Shown here one piece after another: positions 13,701-22,737 of a stretch of 57,616 nucleotides of DNA (within the stretch, counting starts at the first letter, position 1; every line of letters begins with the position of its first letter). Position numbers and translations under genes: made by a program. This stretch comes from a virus: IMG/VR virus record IMGVR_UViG_3300027801_000025, positions 1 through 57,616 of that record; one strand, written 5' to 3'. The notes under the pieces were generated by a model that saw only the letters and a list, made by a program, of their open reading frames with translations, was not told the origin of the DNA and did no database searches.

Positions 13701-16240
13701 ACATAGGAACATTAACAGCCGCTGGAGAAATTGAAGGTGGTAGTCTAGATATAAACGGTAATGCTGATATTTCAGGTAACCTGAGCGGGGTCGATACATA
13801 CACGGGTCAGAATATTGCTCTAACCATAGGAGCATCAGGTTCAGGACGTAGAGATCCTTTCACTGCTCTACACGCTTCTAATAACACTATCACTATAAGT
13901 CAATTTGGTCAAAGTCATGCGGCTTCACCAGCAGCCAACCAAATAGGTGTTTCAAACGCGGAGCAACATCTTCATTTAATTACAGACAGTCAAGCCAACA
14001 TGCAGGCTGGAACTTCTACGAAAGGTATATTTTTAAGAAGTGGAGGTGATGTTGGAATTGGAATAAAATCTCCGAGTGCTAAACTTGACGTTGCAGGTGA
14101 AGTCCAAGCTACTTCACTAGACATAAACGGCGATGCCGATATATCAGGTACATTAACAGTCGGAACTATAAGCGCAACAAACTATGGTTTAGCTTCTGCT
14201 GATATACCAAACAACGCCGCTAATACAACTGGCGACGCTGGTTCTGTTGACGGTAGGCATTATCAAGATCACTATGGGGTAGGTTATAAGTATGATATAT
14301 CTGTTGGAGGTGACGCTGACACTTATTACCCAGTAACCATAGATGGTGTGTGGGCTTATGCTTCTACAGTTTCAATACATAGAGGCTACAGTGAAACAGC
14401 ACCTTCTACTTGGAATACTTCAACACATAAAGGTGGTTTAACGTTTCAATACCAAATAATAGGAGCTAATGGCTGGGGTGGTTATCCATTAAGCATTAAA
14501 GTCCTTCAAGCAGCTGAAGTGTACTCACAAATACTAGGTGGTTTAGCTTTTACAGCACACGGAATGAAACACGTTGTTTGGTTAAGAGGTGGAACTGCCA
14601 CATATCACGTTTACTCTCACTCTGCTTTATCCATAGAAGTTAACGATTCTACATCTGCCTCAAATTACGTAGCTAGCTCATCACCAAACGCTTGGTATAC
14701 TTATGACAACTCTAATAACGCCTATGACACAACAGTAGCTCAAAGAACTTCTACACAAGTTATAGCAGCTTACGAATCTGAGATATTCAATTACATGGAC
14801 GTTAGTTACGGAAGTGCTAAAACAAATGAAATACTAGGAGGTGGTTCTGCTTCGAAGACTTTTTGGAATAGTGGCAATGATGGCGCTGCCTCAGGCTTAG
14901 ATGCAGATTTATTAGATGCCCAGCAAGGGTCGCATTATCTAGCAAGAGCAAATCACACTGGAACACAGTTGTATGCCACTATATCTAATCCACCCACAAT
15001 ACCATCAGGTAACGCAATTATAGATTGGACGGCGTCGGGGGCTGGAACAATACACACTGATAACTATATTGAAAATGTCGTACAGACAACGGTATCTGGT
15101 TCTTCTGGTTCTACAACAGGTAACGCAGCCACAGTAACAACTAATGCTAATTTAACTGGTCACGTTACATCTGTAGGGAATGCAGCTTCATTAGGTTCTT
15201 TTACAGTAGCTCAATTAAGCACAGCACTTTCAGACGCTACTATATCTGGCAATAACACTGGTGATCAAGATTTAAGTACTTATGGGCTAAAAACCTTCGA
15301 TTCTACAGCTGATTTAACTAGCCCATCCGCTAGTACGGGAACATGGACAAACGCTACAGCAACAGATTGGGGAAAACCTAAAATAGGTACTTCGTTAGCG
15401 AGATATAATGACGGTACAGGTACTTTGTCATTTGCTGTTCCGACAGGCATGAAAACAGCATATATCTCTCAACTTACGTGGAGTTCAGGTGGTTATATGG
15501 ACGTGTATGGTGTACAAGCGGATGGGGACGAGGTTTTTCTTAGAAGAGTAAATACTAAGCAAACAGTAGAAAACGATAATGAGGGTGATCCAAACCTCCA
15601 TGATGGTACTGCAATTTCATTCGCAGGTCACATAGGTGACTTTCCAACTATATTGTTACATAACAAAGTAGGTAGATTGCACTTAACAGGTTTAGGTTTT
15701 AGCAAAAGCGAATTAGCCGCCTCTGATGGAACTGGTATTGTTAATTATAGTCAACTAACCGGGACTGTTCCAACTTGGAATCAAAATACAACAGGTTCTT
15801 CTGGTTCTACAACAGGTAACGCAGCCACAGCCACAAATGTTGCTTACACAGGTTTGACTGGAACGGTTCCAACTTGGAACCAAAATACAACTGGTAGTGC
15901 AGGCTCTGTTGCTTGGGGTAATATAACAAGTAGACCTTATATAGAAACCAATGCTACAACATCAGCAACAGCTACTACAGCAATAGCTAGTGTAGCTCAT
16001 GCTACTTACACAGCTGCTTTCTTTGATTTTGTTATTAAAAATGGAACTAATGTTAGAGCAGGTACAGTATATGCTTGCCACGACGGAACAAACGTAGAAT
16101 TTACAGAAACGTCAACAGTAGACTTAGGTGACACATCAGATGTTACGCTAAACGTAGTAATATCAACAAGCTATCTGCAGTTACAAGCAACAACAACATC
16201 CAGCACTTGGACAATTAAATCTTTAATAAGAGCAATATAA
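10769..16240 (+). CDS. giant tail fibre/adhesin with LamG-like insert, 1823 aa
   Basis: The N-terminal 70 residues carry a module LDIQGTQGQLFS...GDLFSVSDISG that recurs in the S74-type protein at 20087. The shaft repeats LDING-ADISG modules near residues 164, 286, 993 and 1115, and NLSGTNTGDQTL modules. At about 515-715 there is a LamG/concanavalin-like domain (LHQFNNSLDDVGGNY, AVSLWYKAIG, FDQVRTFNRRLTSSD). The C-terminus repeats GTVPTWNQNTTGS and closes with a small beta domain ending in SLIRAI. Such modules are usual in marine phage fibres. It is probably the main receptor-binding fibre. Confidence 0.8.
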   Translation: MAQKFLNGIDISGNIVVDSNSAVGATVLDIQGTQGQLFSITNSLSGDLFSVSDISGIPILNVNSSGLVTIDGTLAVDGKLGVGLTPTTVNLEVKSIQDSSFDEGIGIVRSNTSQTGYINMVGGAMNINAPNAVPIKFRDGGNTNLTIGGDGNATFAGELEATSLDINGSADISGNLTGVDTLTASNFVGAGSYHEFGNGTGSVSNDGSWHARVNIAGTQHARLDVKDLSDGIITSMFAHTGHGAGKVGTYSNHPLHLMINGTSKATLDSSSNFAVTGEIEGGSLDINGNADISGTITTATWGGGIIPEAKLQNQSGTNTGDQNLSTYLKGSNSSGTYEGTVTDWNSPTVTGFYSASNASNRWGGQSNWSSIMHVKLYDDNNNYASQIGFNTYDSGLHTRTNNGGTWTGWAEIYTSDTFTNNSGNWNTAYGWGDHELSAQDKTDIGNLSGTNTGDQTLASLGAQASGNYITGTGSLSAQDLTDIGNLSGTNTGDQTLPTTLPATTSDTLDFFQDSSGVSLHQFNNSLDDVGGNYAATSTGASYGTGLDTRFGSHGINTQGDGVYVDIAGLPTIQAVSLWYKAIGNDNGYIVDFRHDTPGNSRSYLYTLAGSDQYINMGNDTTTTNQTGDIWINGVAFTSGQYNFTSGNWYHIVITTDAVSTKQNWNQGIRIGNRSDGTSNGNAGYFDQVRTFNRRLTSSDVALLYAEVETGATADQTAGEILSLIKTVDGASSGLDADLLDGNEASAFALSSIVNQTDFVSAANGGTFSGNIDLNASFKWAKNQSNSYTYSAADSTGMYIERFSTAGAGSQLADMRFQARDNNTGTYNSISIKGSDNTVVITSPNTIISGNLTVGGTRTILNTATVEVEDNILQLNTTQASPDTATAATSGISIYRGDGVTQASLIFDDADDTWDLTNNLLVAGNLQSSGDFTSVGYVQATSFLYLRNNMRLLNKAANGWLSFAIRNTTASEAVYDLANIGTLTAAGEIEGGSLDINGNADISGNLSGVDTYTGQNIALTIGASGSGRRDPFTALHASNNTITISQFGQSHAASPAANQIGVSNAEQHLHLITDSQANMQAGTSTKGIFLRSGGDVGIGIKSPSAKLDVAGEVQATSLDINGDADISGTLTVGTISATNYGLASADIPNNAANTTGDAGSVDGRHYQDHYGVGYKYDISVGGDADTYYPVTIDGVWAYASTVSIHRGYSETAPSTWNTSTHKGGLTFQYQIIGANGWGGYPLSIKVLQAAEVYSQILGGLAFTAHGMKHVVWLRGGTATYHVYSHSALSIEVNDSTSASNYVASSSPNAWYTYDNSNNAYDTTVAQRTSTQVIAAYESEIFNYMDVSYGSAKTNEILGGGSASKTFWNSGNDGAASGLDADLLDAQQGSHYLARANHTGTQLYATISNPPTIPSGNAIIDWTASGAGTIHTDNYIENVVQTTVSGSSGSTTGNAATVTTNANLTGHVTSVGNAASLGSFTVAQLSTALSDATISGNNTGDQDLSTYGLKTFDSTADLTSPSASTGTWTNATATDWGKPKIGTSLARYNDGTGTLSFAVPTGMKTAYISQLTWSSGGYMDVYGVQADGDEVFLRRVNTKQTVENDNEGDPNLHDGTAISFAGHIGDFPTILLHNKVGRLHLTGLGFSKSELAASDGTGIVNYSQLTGTVPTWNQNTTGSSGSTTGNAATATNVAYTGLTGTVPTWNQNTTGSAGSVAWGNITSRPYIETNATTSATATTAIASVAHATYTAAFFDFVIKNGTNVRAGTVYACHDGTNVEFTETSTVDLGDTSDVTLNVVISTSYLQLQATTTSSTWTIKSLIRAI

Positions 16241-17472
16241 TGGGAATATATAGAGGACCTGGAGTAATAAATGATGGATTAGTGTTCGGTTATGATACCG
16301 GATATGGTATTGCTGATAATACCACCGCAACTAGATTTTACCCAGGAGAACAAACTGTTAATTATACCACCGACACACCCTCACAAGGCGGATGGACAGG
16401 TTCGTATAGCGTTATTGATTCTTCATTAAAAACATTTAGATTAAATGTAAGTAACTTTTCTGCTAATCCAGGAGCTGGTTGGAGGTCGTTTACTTGGGAT
16501 TTACGTGCGTACACGGGCCAATCTGTTACTATATCAGCTACAGTAGAAGTGCCCAGCGCAAGCCCAGGAACGTTCGCTTGGGTGATGATGGGGCAGGGAA
16601 ACACACATACAAATAGCAGTGGTGCTGGTGGGTATATGGGTTATTCGGCTGCTAGTGAGAGAGTATATAAATCTACTACAACTAAAGAACGTATTACTTG
16701 GAGCGGGACATTGGGGAACTCAGGCACAGCCAGCCAACCTTCAGGGCATGTTGGATTCACAGTGTGGTATAACAATGGGGTTCCTGGCACTAACTCTTAC
16801 GTAGAAGTTTCGGATGTACAAATAGAATTAAAGTCTCATGAAACTCCTTTTATCAACGGCACTAGGTCCTCCACGGCTTCGTTAATAGATTTAAAAAGAA
16901 CAGCTAGCATAGACGTGTCTAATGTGTCATTTGATTCAACAGGGCAACCTACGTTTGATGGTACTGATGATTACATAACAATGGCAAATAACCCTCAAGT
17001 TGGAGATCCACAAGCGAGTTGGGAGTTTGTTGTAAAGTTTGATATTACTCACAACGATGATACTGGTGAGTATAGACAACTGTATATACAAGAAAATTCT
17101 ATATGGATCGCTCAATATTATGATAAAATAGGTATTGATATTAGAAAAGATAATAATGCTTGGTTTGATAGTAATGGTGGCGTTGTCACGGGTTCACAAA
17201 CAGCAGTTGTTGACGCTAACATTTGGTACCATGTAGTGTTTACGTTTAATAACGGTGTAATAAAAGGATATTTAAATAACGTGCTTCAATTTACAACAAC
17301 CGTGTCTGGAATGACTGGTATTATAAATGGACAAACCCCAAGAAGAATAGGTCGTAGAACTAATCAACCTTTAGATGGTAGCATGCCTGTGGTTAGGCTT
17401 TACGATACAGATCTAACAGCAATACAAGTAGCGCAAAATTACAACGCATATAAAAACAGATTTAATATATAA
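16240..17472 (+). CDS. LamG-domain adhesin, paralogue A, 410 aa
   Basis: Overlaps the previous stop by one base (TAATG). Starts MGIYRGPGVINDGLVFGYDTGY and ends NYNAYKNRFNI, nearly the same ends as the protein at 18503. Residues about 80-200 form a carbohydrate-binding-like beta-sandwich (WTGSYSVIDSS, ISATVEVPSA). From about 225 a LamG-type domain follows (IDVSNVSFDSTGQPTFDGTD, WEFVVKFD, IWYHVVFTFNNG, IGRRTNQPLDG). These folds bind sugars, so a role in cell-surface recognition is likely. Confidence 0.7.
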   Translation: MGIYRGPGVINDGLVFGYDTGYGIADNTTATRFYPGEQTVNYTTDTPSQGGWTGSYSVIDSSLKTFRLNVSNFSANPGAGWRSFTWDLRAYTGQSVTISATVEVPSASPGTFAWVMMGQGNTHTNSSGAGGYMGYSAASERVYKSTTTKERITWSGTLGNSGTASQPSGHVGFTVWYNNGVPGTNSYVEVSDVQIELKSHETPFINGTRSSTASLIDLKRTASIDVSNVSFDSTGQPTFDGTDDYITMANNPQVGDPQASWEFVVKFDITHNDDTGEYRQLYIQENSIWIAQYYDKIGIDIRKDNNAWFDSNGGVVTGSQTAVVDANIWYHVVFTFNNGVIKGYLNNVLQFTTTVSGMTGIINGQTPRRIGRRTNQPLDGSMPVVRLYDTDLTAIQVAQNYNAYKNRFNI

Positions 17473-17476
17473 AATT

Positions 17477-17809
17477 ATGGCATTCAAAAACAGAAGATGG
17501 TTGGTAATACCAACAAGCATTATAGATGATATCGATTTCAATCAGGTTCACGAACCTAATGCAGAGTCGTTAAGAAAATCTATAGACGAGTCTAAAACCT
17601 TCATTAAGTATGAGGTTAATGTGGTTGAAGAAACACACACAGAAACTTTTCAAGATATAGAAACAGGTGAGAATATTACTACCACGGTAGAGGCTGGAAC
17701 TTACGGCAGACCTTCTATTTACGGTGAAGCATATACGGAATATAATCATGCTGATATTTTAGCTTTGCTAGCAACATCGGAGTGGAGTTCAACAGAAACG
17801 CCAGAATAA
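17477..17809 (+). CDS. hypothetical protein in adhesin cassette, 110 aa
   Basis: Starts MAFKNRRWLVIPTSIIDDID. It is acidic, with alternating beta-like stretches (KYEVNVVEETHTETF, ENITTTVEAGTYG) and a final ATSEWSSTETPE. It sits between two LamG-type genes with four bases on one side and one on the other, so it is probably part of the same fibre assembly. Small proteins of this look are often found beside marine phage fibres. No family recognised. Confidence 0.6.
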   Translation: MAFKNRRWLVIPTSIIDDIDFNQVHEPNAESLRKSIDESKTFIKYEVNVVEETHTETFQDIETGENITTTVEAGTYGRPSIYGEAYTEYNHADILALLATSEWSSTETPE

Positions 17810-17810
17810 C

Positions 17811-18503
17811 ATGGCAACGTCAATAGGCCCAGAAATAGTTACAGACGGATTAGTGTTGCATTTAGATGCGGCTAATGGAAGTAGCTATTCCGGAACAGGG
17901 ACCACGTGGAGCGACCTAAGCGGTAACGGAAACGCTGCTATGGTAAGCTCACCGGTCTTTAATTCTGCAACGCCATCAAATTTTACATTTGACGCAACCG
18001 ATGAGTATTTCTCGTTATCAAGTAATAGTGAAATGTCGATGACCGGGGATGTTACTTTAATATCGTGGTTTAAACAATCCACTACTGGCTGGGCACACCA
18101 AACAACCCTATGCACTGCGGTAAACTACAGGGCGGGACTAAAACTAATGTCCCATTACCACGGGCCAGTTTCAGCATGGTTGGCTAATAGTGACGGTACA
18201 GATTCTTATGTACTTAGCTCAGGACTGAATGTGGAAGGGGATAACACGTGGCACCAAGCGGTTACTACAAGAAACTCAACAACTGGACTTTTAACTATTT
18301 ACGTGGACGGAGTGTTAAAAAACAGTGTTACATCCTACACTGGAACAACCTACTTAGCAGGTGTCGCTGCTGTAGGAGTGGACTACCACTCTTCTGGATA
18401 TTACTATTATGGTAATATAGCGATGTGCACGGCGTATAATAGAGTATTAACAGCTATAGAAATAGCACAGAACTATAGCACATTTAAATCTAGATTTATA
18501 TAA
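17811..18503 (+). CDS. LamG-domain adhesin, paralogue B, 230 aa
   Basis: A single LamG/concanavalin-like domain. The N-terminus MATSIGPEIVTDGLVLHLDAANG leads to TTWSDLSGNGN and the strands VTLISWFKQSTTG, GDNTWHQAVTTRNS, LTIYVDGVL, AVGVDYHSSGYYYYGNIA. The end (IAQNYSTFKSRFI) matches the NYNAYKNRF ends of the two larger paralogues. The GLVLHLDAAN start is well known in phage LamG structural proteins. Its stop overlaps the next start (TAATG). Confidence 0.75.
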   Translation: MATSIGPEIVTDGLVLHLDAANGSSYSGTGTTWSDLSGNGNAAMVSSPVFNSATPSNFTFDATDEYFSLSSNSEMSMTGDVTLISWFKQSTTGWAHQTTLCTAVNYRAGLKLMSHYHGPVSAWLANSDGTDSYVLSSGLNVEGDNTWHQAVTTRNSTTGLLTIYVDGVLKNSVTSYTGTTYLAGVAAVGVDYHSSGYYYYGNIAMCTAYNRVLTAIEIAQNYSTFKSRFI

Positions 18504-20062
18504 TGTATACAGGGCCAAAATTAACAAATAAAGATTTAGTGTTTGGATATGACACAGGGTATGGGGTGGCTGATAATGGCACTGCTACTAGATCTTATGC
18601 TGGTGAACCAACAACAAACCTTCTACCAAGCCCAGCGCTGAACGGTAGGTTTGCGGTCGGTAATGGCTGGCAGACTTATAACACAAATCAATACAACGGT
18701 AACAATGATTTCTCTATAGGTGTTGTGGGAAGTGTAACTAACAATATAGTTACATTATCAAGCGTTGGCACGACTATTAGAAGTTTTGATGTTTTAAACC
18801 CAGCTACAACTGGGGGTGGCGTAACTGCAGGTACTAATTATGTTATTAAAAAAATAAGTTCAACCACATTTTCGTTACATGCTTATAATAGTTCTCAAGA
18901 TGGTTCTCAAGGATACACAAACTCATCCACTGGGTTTTTTAAAGTACATGATGCTTATGCCAACGACACTAGGGTAAGTATTACCGCATCTTCTTTCCCC
19001 ACAATGTGGCACGGATCTCCTCACTTACCTAATTCTGGTTTGATAAAAGAAATAGTACCTAATGGGGGAAAAGTAGAAGGCACAAACTCAATGAGGTTTC
19101 ATATTTATAGAGGAGATGGGGTTGCAGACGGTATGGCTTATGGTGTTTATACACCAGTGACGGCTGGTAATATTATAACCGTGTCCTATTGGGTGAGACC
19201 AGTTGGAACACCTGGGTATGGAAAATACCTTGGATATTCAACATATTTTGGCGCTGGTAATTCAGCACCAGGTTTTGGCACAAATCTCAATAGTGATGGG
19301 GAATGGCAATTAATAACCCATACTTGGACAGCGTCTACAACGGTTAATTTCTATTCATATTTTTGGCCCGGAGGATCTACAGGCAAATATGCAATTGATG
19401 TTGCTGATATGCAGGTAGAAGTCAACAACGGTCACGCTACTCCTTTTACTTTATCAACTAGATCTGATACGCAGAGTTTAATAGACTTGGTAAAAACTAC
19501 TGATATAGACGTATCTAACGTATCTTTTGATTCGACTGGTCAGCCTGAGTTTGACGGTACGGATGATAAGGGTGTTATAACAAACTTTCCCCATATATGG
19601 AACAGTTCTTTAAGTGTGGAATCAGTTGTTAGCTGGGATGATGATACTAGATCTGTTATTCTTGGTAACTACGACCAAGGATCTGGTGGCCATGATATTA
19701 ATTTTGAAAAACTAACCTCAGGTACTCTTCGTTTTTATTGGGATAGGGGATCAAGAGATGTAACAACAACAGGTAATCCAGTAGTAACAACAGCTGGTGC
19801 ATATCATCACGTTGTCTTTATCAGGGATGTGAGCACTAATAATTTTAGGTTTTACGTAGACGGTGAGCTTGTTACAACTGTAGCAAATGCAGGGTCAAAT
19901 ATTCCCACCACCGGTTCGACTTTTAGGTTTGGGGCAGATACTAGAAACGGTAGCACAGTGCACAATGGATCAATACCAGTAATAAAAGCCTATAGTAGGG
20001 TTTTAACAGCAGCGGAGATAACAAGCAATTACAACGCGTACAAAAATAGATTTAATATATAA
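18503..20062 (+). CDS. LamG-domain adhesin, paralogue C, 519 aa
   Basis: Close relative of the protein at 16240: shared N-terminus (LVFGYDTGYG-ADN-TATR), shared core (IDVSNVSFDSTGQP-FDGTDD) and the same C-terminus NYNAYKNRFNI. It differs by an extra beta-rich domain at about 30-150 (GRFAVGNGWQTY, VITTLSS-like strands) and a divergent ligand-facing part of the LamG domain (SVESVVSWDDDTRSVI, FRFYVDGELVTTV). Likely a second surface-binding specificity created by duplication. Confidence 0.7.
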   Translation: MYTGPKLTNKDLVFGYDTGYGVADNGTATRSYAGEPTTNLLPSPALNGRFAVGNGWQTYNTNQYNGNNDFSIGVVGSVTNNIVTLSSVGTTIRSFDVLNPATTGGGVTAGTNYVIKKISSTTFSLHAYNSSQDGSQGYTNSSTGFFKVHDAYANDTRVSITASSFPTMWHGSPHLPNSGLIKEIVPNGGKVEGTNSMRFHIYRGDGVADGMAYGVYTPVTAGNIITVSYWVRPVGTPGYGKYLGYSTYFGAGNSAPGFGTNLNSDGEWQLITHTWTASTTVNFYSYFWPGGSTGKYAIDVADMQVEVNNGHATPFTLSTRSDTQSLIDLVKTTDIDVSNVSFDSTGQPEFDGTDDKGVITNFPHIWNSSLSVESVVSWDDDTRSVILGNYDQGSGGHDINFEKLTSGTLRFYWDRGSRDVTTTGNPVVTTAGAYHHVVFIRDVSTNNFRFYVDGELVTTVANAGSNIPTTGSTFRFGADTRNGSTVHNGSIPVIKAYSRVLTAAEITSNYNAYKNRFNI

Positions 20063-20086
20063 CCTGGAAAATGAAAGGTAACAATT

Positions 20087-20569
20087 ATGGCAAACGAATT
20101 TAAAGTAAAAAAAGGCCTCATAGTAGATGGCACAAACACAGTCCTTGATATTCAAGGTACGCAAGGGCAATTGTTTTCAGTAACAGACAGCTTAACTGGT
20201 GATCTGTTTTCAGTATCAGATATATCAGGTGTTCCAATATTAAATGTAAACTCTAGTGGAGCAGTAGACGTAGATGGAACATTTACAGCAACTGGAGATG
20301 TTGTAGCTTATTCAGACGAAAGATTAAAAACAAACATAGAAACTTTAGATGGCTCTAAGGTTTATGATATGAGAGGCGTTAGCTTTACTAAGGATAACAA
20401 AAAAAGTAGTGGTGTTATAGCTCAAGAGCTAGAAAAAATAGCACCTGAGTTAGTAAATAACGATAGTCAATTCAAGGCTGTGGCATACGGTAATATAACT
20501 GGTTATTTAATAGAAGCTATAAAAGAATTAAAATCAGAAATAGAACAACTTAAAAAACAAATAAAATAA
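20087..20569 (+). CDS. stand-alone S74-type intramolecular chaperone with fibre adaptor, 160 aa
   Basis: Residues 1-60 repeat the N-terminal module of the 1823-aa fibre (LDIQGTQGQLFS, GDLFSVSDISG, PILNVNSSG). From residue 76 the sequence is a peptidase S74 chaperone: SDERLKTNIETL with Ser76 and Lys81 as the expected self-cleavage dyad, then VYDMRGVSFTKD and SSGVIAQELEKIAPELV, and a C-terminal coiled coil (IKELKSEIEQLKKQIK). Such domains trimerise and fold fibres, then cut themselves off. Here it is nearly free of fibre, so it may act in trans, or it may be a reduced fibre. Confidence 0.85.
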   Translation: MANEFKVKKGLIVDGTNTVLDIQGTQGQLFSVTDSLTGDLFSVSDISGVPILNVNSSGAVDVDGTFTATGDVVAYSDERLKTNIETLDGSKVYDMRGVSFTKDNKKSSGVIAQELEKIAPELVNNDSQFKAVAYGNITGYLIEAIKELKSEIEQLKKQIK

Positions 20570-20883
20570 TGGCAATTACTTATACTACAAACATAAAGCA
20601 CTTAAGAGGTGCTCCTAATTTAGATGATTTAGAAAAAGTTATAACAGCGGTTGAGTTTGAGATAATTGGAGTTGACGGCGAACATACACATAATGCCCTT
20701 GGTGATCTATCTCTTACATTAGATAAAGATAACTTTACTGATTTTAAAGATATAACAGAGGCTAATGTTAAAGCTTGGGTCGAAGCTAGTGGTGTGTATA
20801 GCAACTTATGTAGTGCTTTAGAAGATTTTATTGGTGAAATGAAAGTACCTACTAATGTAGGTATGGAAAAACCTTGGGCTTAA
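20569..20883 (+). CDS. small fibre-associated protein, 104 aa
   Basis: Starts MAITYTTNIKHLRGAPNLDD at a TAATG overlap. The pattern (beta strands, then FTDFKDITEANVKAWVEAS and a C-terminal helix) resembles small proteins next to tail-fibre genes in many cyanophages and other marine phages, whose function is unknown. It probably serves fibre assembly or attachment. Two Cys are present but not paired in a known motif except the single SNLCSAL. Confidence 0.6.
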   Translation: MAITYTTNIKHLRGAPNLDDLEKVITAVEFEIIGVDGEHTHNALGDLSLTLDKDNFTDFKDITEANVKAWVEASGVYSNLCSALEDFIGEMKVPTNVGMEKPWA

Positions 20884-22635
20884 ATGGCAGTTCCAGCAAG
20901 TGGAAGCATAAGTTTAGGGGGTTTAGCTTTCGAGAAGTTAGAAGACGAGTATAATGATGGGTTACCAAGCGCTATAGATACATCTTATGGCCCATTTAGT
21001 TTAAAAGATATAACCATAGGTGGAAATTCTTCTGGTGTTGGTGGTGAAACATATGATTCTACAAATGGTTTTAGCCCATATAAGCCAGACAACGTTGTTA
21101 GTTATGGTATGTCTGAATTTTACAGTTATGATCATGATCACGCTGGGCCTGGTTGCAACTTAACCTACCACTTAGGTGGTCAAGGAACGTTTAGTTATCC
21201 TGTAAATCTAGGCAGTTCAACCGGTACTGTAACTATAGAATATCAATCCTATAGTGTGCCAGATAAGTTTGTTTTTGTTTGGAATGGAAACACATACACA
21301 AGTGGTTCTGGAAATGGTACAGGAGCAGGATATGTAGGAAGTAATAGTTATTTATCTCAATTACAAGCAACAGAGGGTAACTCAAGTGCAACAATAACGC
21401 AAGTAACAGGTAGTTACGGTAGTTTGGCACACAACGCTCAAAGCGGTGGTAGAGGTACTATAACATTTAATAAAAACACTTCGTCAAATATCGGCACAAT
21501 GTCTGTTACAGCGCCTATATCTGGCACTGGCTGGTGGTTTTCAGTTAGCTGCCCAGGCCAAACAATAATAGGTGGCGGTGGAAGTGGTGTAGCTCCTAGT
21601 ATAACAGCTGTAACTTCAAATGTAGCTGTGCATCAGGTCACGATGGAAGGCAATGTGACAAATAAAGGTTTTGCTTCTAACCTCACTACAGCGGGAACGG
21701 TGTCAGCTAAAGGTTTTGCTTGGATGCAAGGCGTTACAGCTACTTCAGATTTTTTTATAGGTGACAGCGGGGTACAAGATGTTCCTGAAGATGACAGCAC
21801 TATAAATGCAACTGGTACGTTTAATGAAACTATTGCTGGATTAGCAGCGACAAACGGAACGGTAACAACAACTGATGCTTCTAGTATAACAGAAACTAGT
21901 TTTGTTGGTGGTTTAGCAAAAACATCAATGGGAACTAGACCTAATTCATTCAGAGCTTATGCAACAAATGCCGCTGGTACTACATACAGTTCAATAGTAA
22001 ATGTAAATAACACAGGATCTAGTGATCAGTCAGGTATAGTATATTGCAACCAAAGTTATAGTTCTACTCCATCAGTAAATAACAACTCAGGTTCTATAGC
22101 CGCAAGCACAGGTAATCAATGGAATCAATTACAAGGTTCTTCGCAGCAAACTGGAACTGTTTCATCTACAATAAACGAAAGTCAAGTGTCTTTAATCGCT
22201 AGTAACACTTATAGATATAGAGCCGTAATGAGACAAGGTTCTACTTTACAATACGGTGTTGTTAAAGGTTTCACCGTAGCAGCATCATACTCATTTACAT
22301 CAACCGTAACAGTTGGATCTGATCAATATTACACAACCTTAGCGTATGGTTTCGCTGATTTAAATTGGCCAGATATGGGTAGTATCAGTAATAGCAGTTT
22401 TAACTCTAGTACTTTACTGGGTGTATATTGGCAAAATAATGCCTCAGGAACTGATTATGTATATCTTGTATTTATGGGGTCTAAGCCTAGCTTTACAGAG
22501 TTAATAATAGGATCAACAAACCTAGGCGCATCAAGTAGTTGGAGTTCTCAAAGCACTACAATGTGGAGAAAAGCACAATCATCCAACCCTTTTGCCGGAA
22601 CTGGAGGGACAACAACAGTACAAGCTAACTACTAA
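20884..22635 (+). CDS. tail fibre/structural protein, 583 aa
   Basis: Starts directly at the preceding stop: MAVPASGSISLGGLAFEKLEDE. The opening VPASG-ISLGGLA and the following YGPFSLKDIT are a common attachment module of marine phage structural proteins. The rest is Ser/Gly/Thr-rich beta sequence with fibronectin-like stretches (SITAVTSNVAVHQVTMEGNV, FRAYATNAAGTTYSSIVNV, YRYRAVMRQGSTLQYGVV). The C-terminal knob has SDQYYTTLAYGFADLNWP. It closes the fibre cassette. Confidence 0.7.
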   Translation: MAVPASGSISLGGLAFEKLEDEYNDGLPSAIDTSYGPFSLKDITIGGNSSGVGGETYDSTNGFSPYKPDNVVSYGMSEFYSYDHDHAGPGCNLTYHLGGQGTFSYPVNLGSSTGTVTIEYQSYSVPDKFVFVWNGNTYTSGSGNGTGAGYVGSNSYLSQLQATEGNSSATITQVTGSYGSLAHNAQSGGRGTITFNKNTSSNIGTMSVTAPISGTGWWFSVSCPGQTIIGGGGSGVAPSITAVTSNVAVHQVTMEGNVTNKGFASNLTTAGTVSAKGFAWMQGVTATSDFFIGDSGVQDVPEDDSTINATGTFNETIAGLAATNGTVTTTDASSITETSFVGGLAKTSMGTRPNSFRAYATNAAGTTYSSIVNVNNTGSSDQSGIVYCNQSYSSTPSVNNNSGSIAASTGNQWNQLQGSSQQTGTVSSTINESQVSLIASNTYRYRAVMRQGSTLQYGVVKGFTVAASYSFTSTVTVGSDQYYTTLAYGFADLNWPDMGSISNSSFNSSTLLGVYWQNNASGTDYVYLVFMGSKPSFTELIIGSTNLGASSSWSSQSTTMWRKAQSSNPFAGTGGTTTVQANY

Positions 22636-22737
22636 TAGTGATACTTACACTTAAAAACTGTGAAAATAGAGTAATAATATAAACATAGAATAACGATTTA
22701 AAAAAATAAACAATTAACAATTAAATTAAATTAAATT

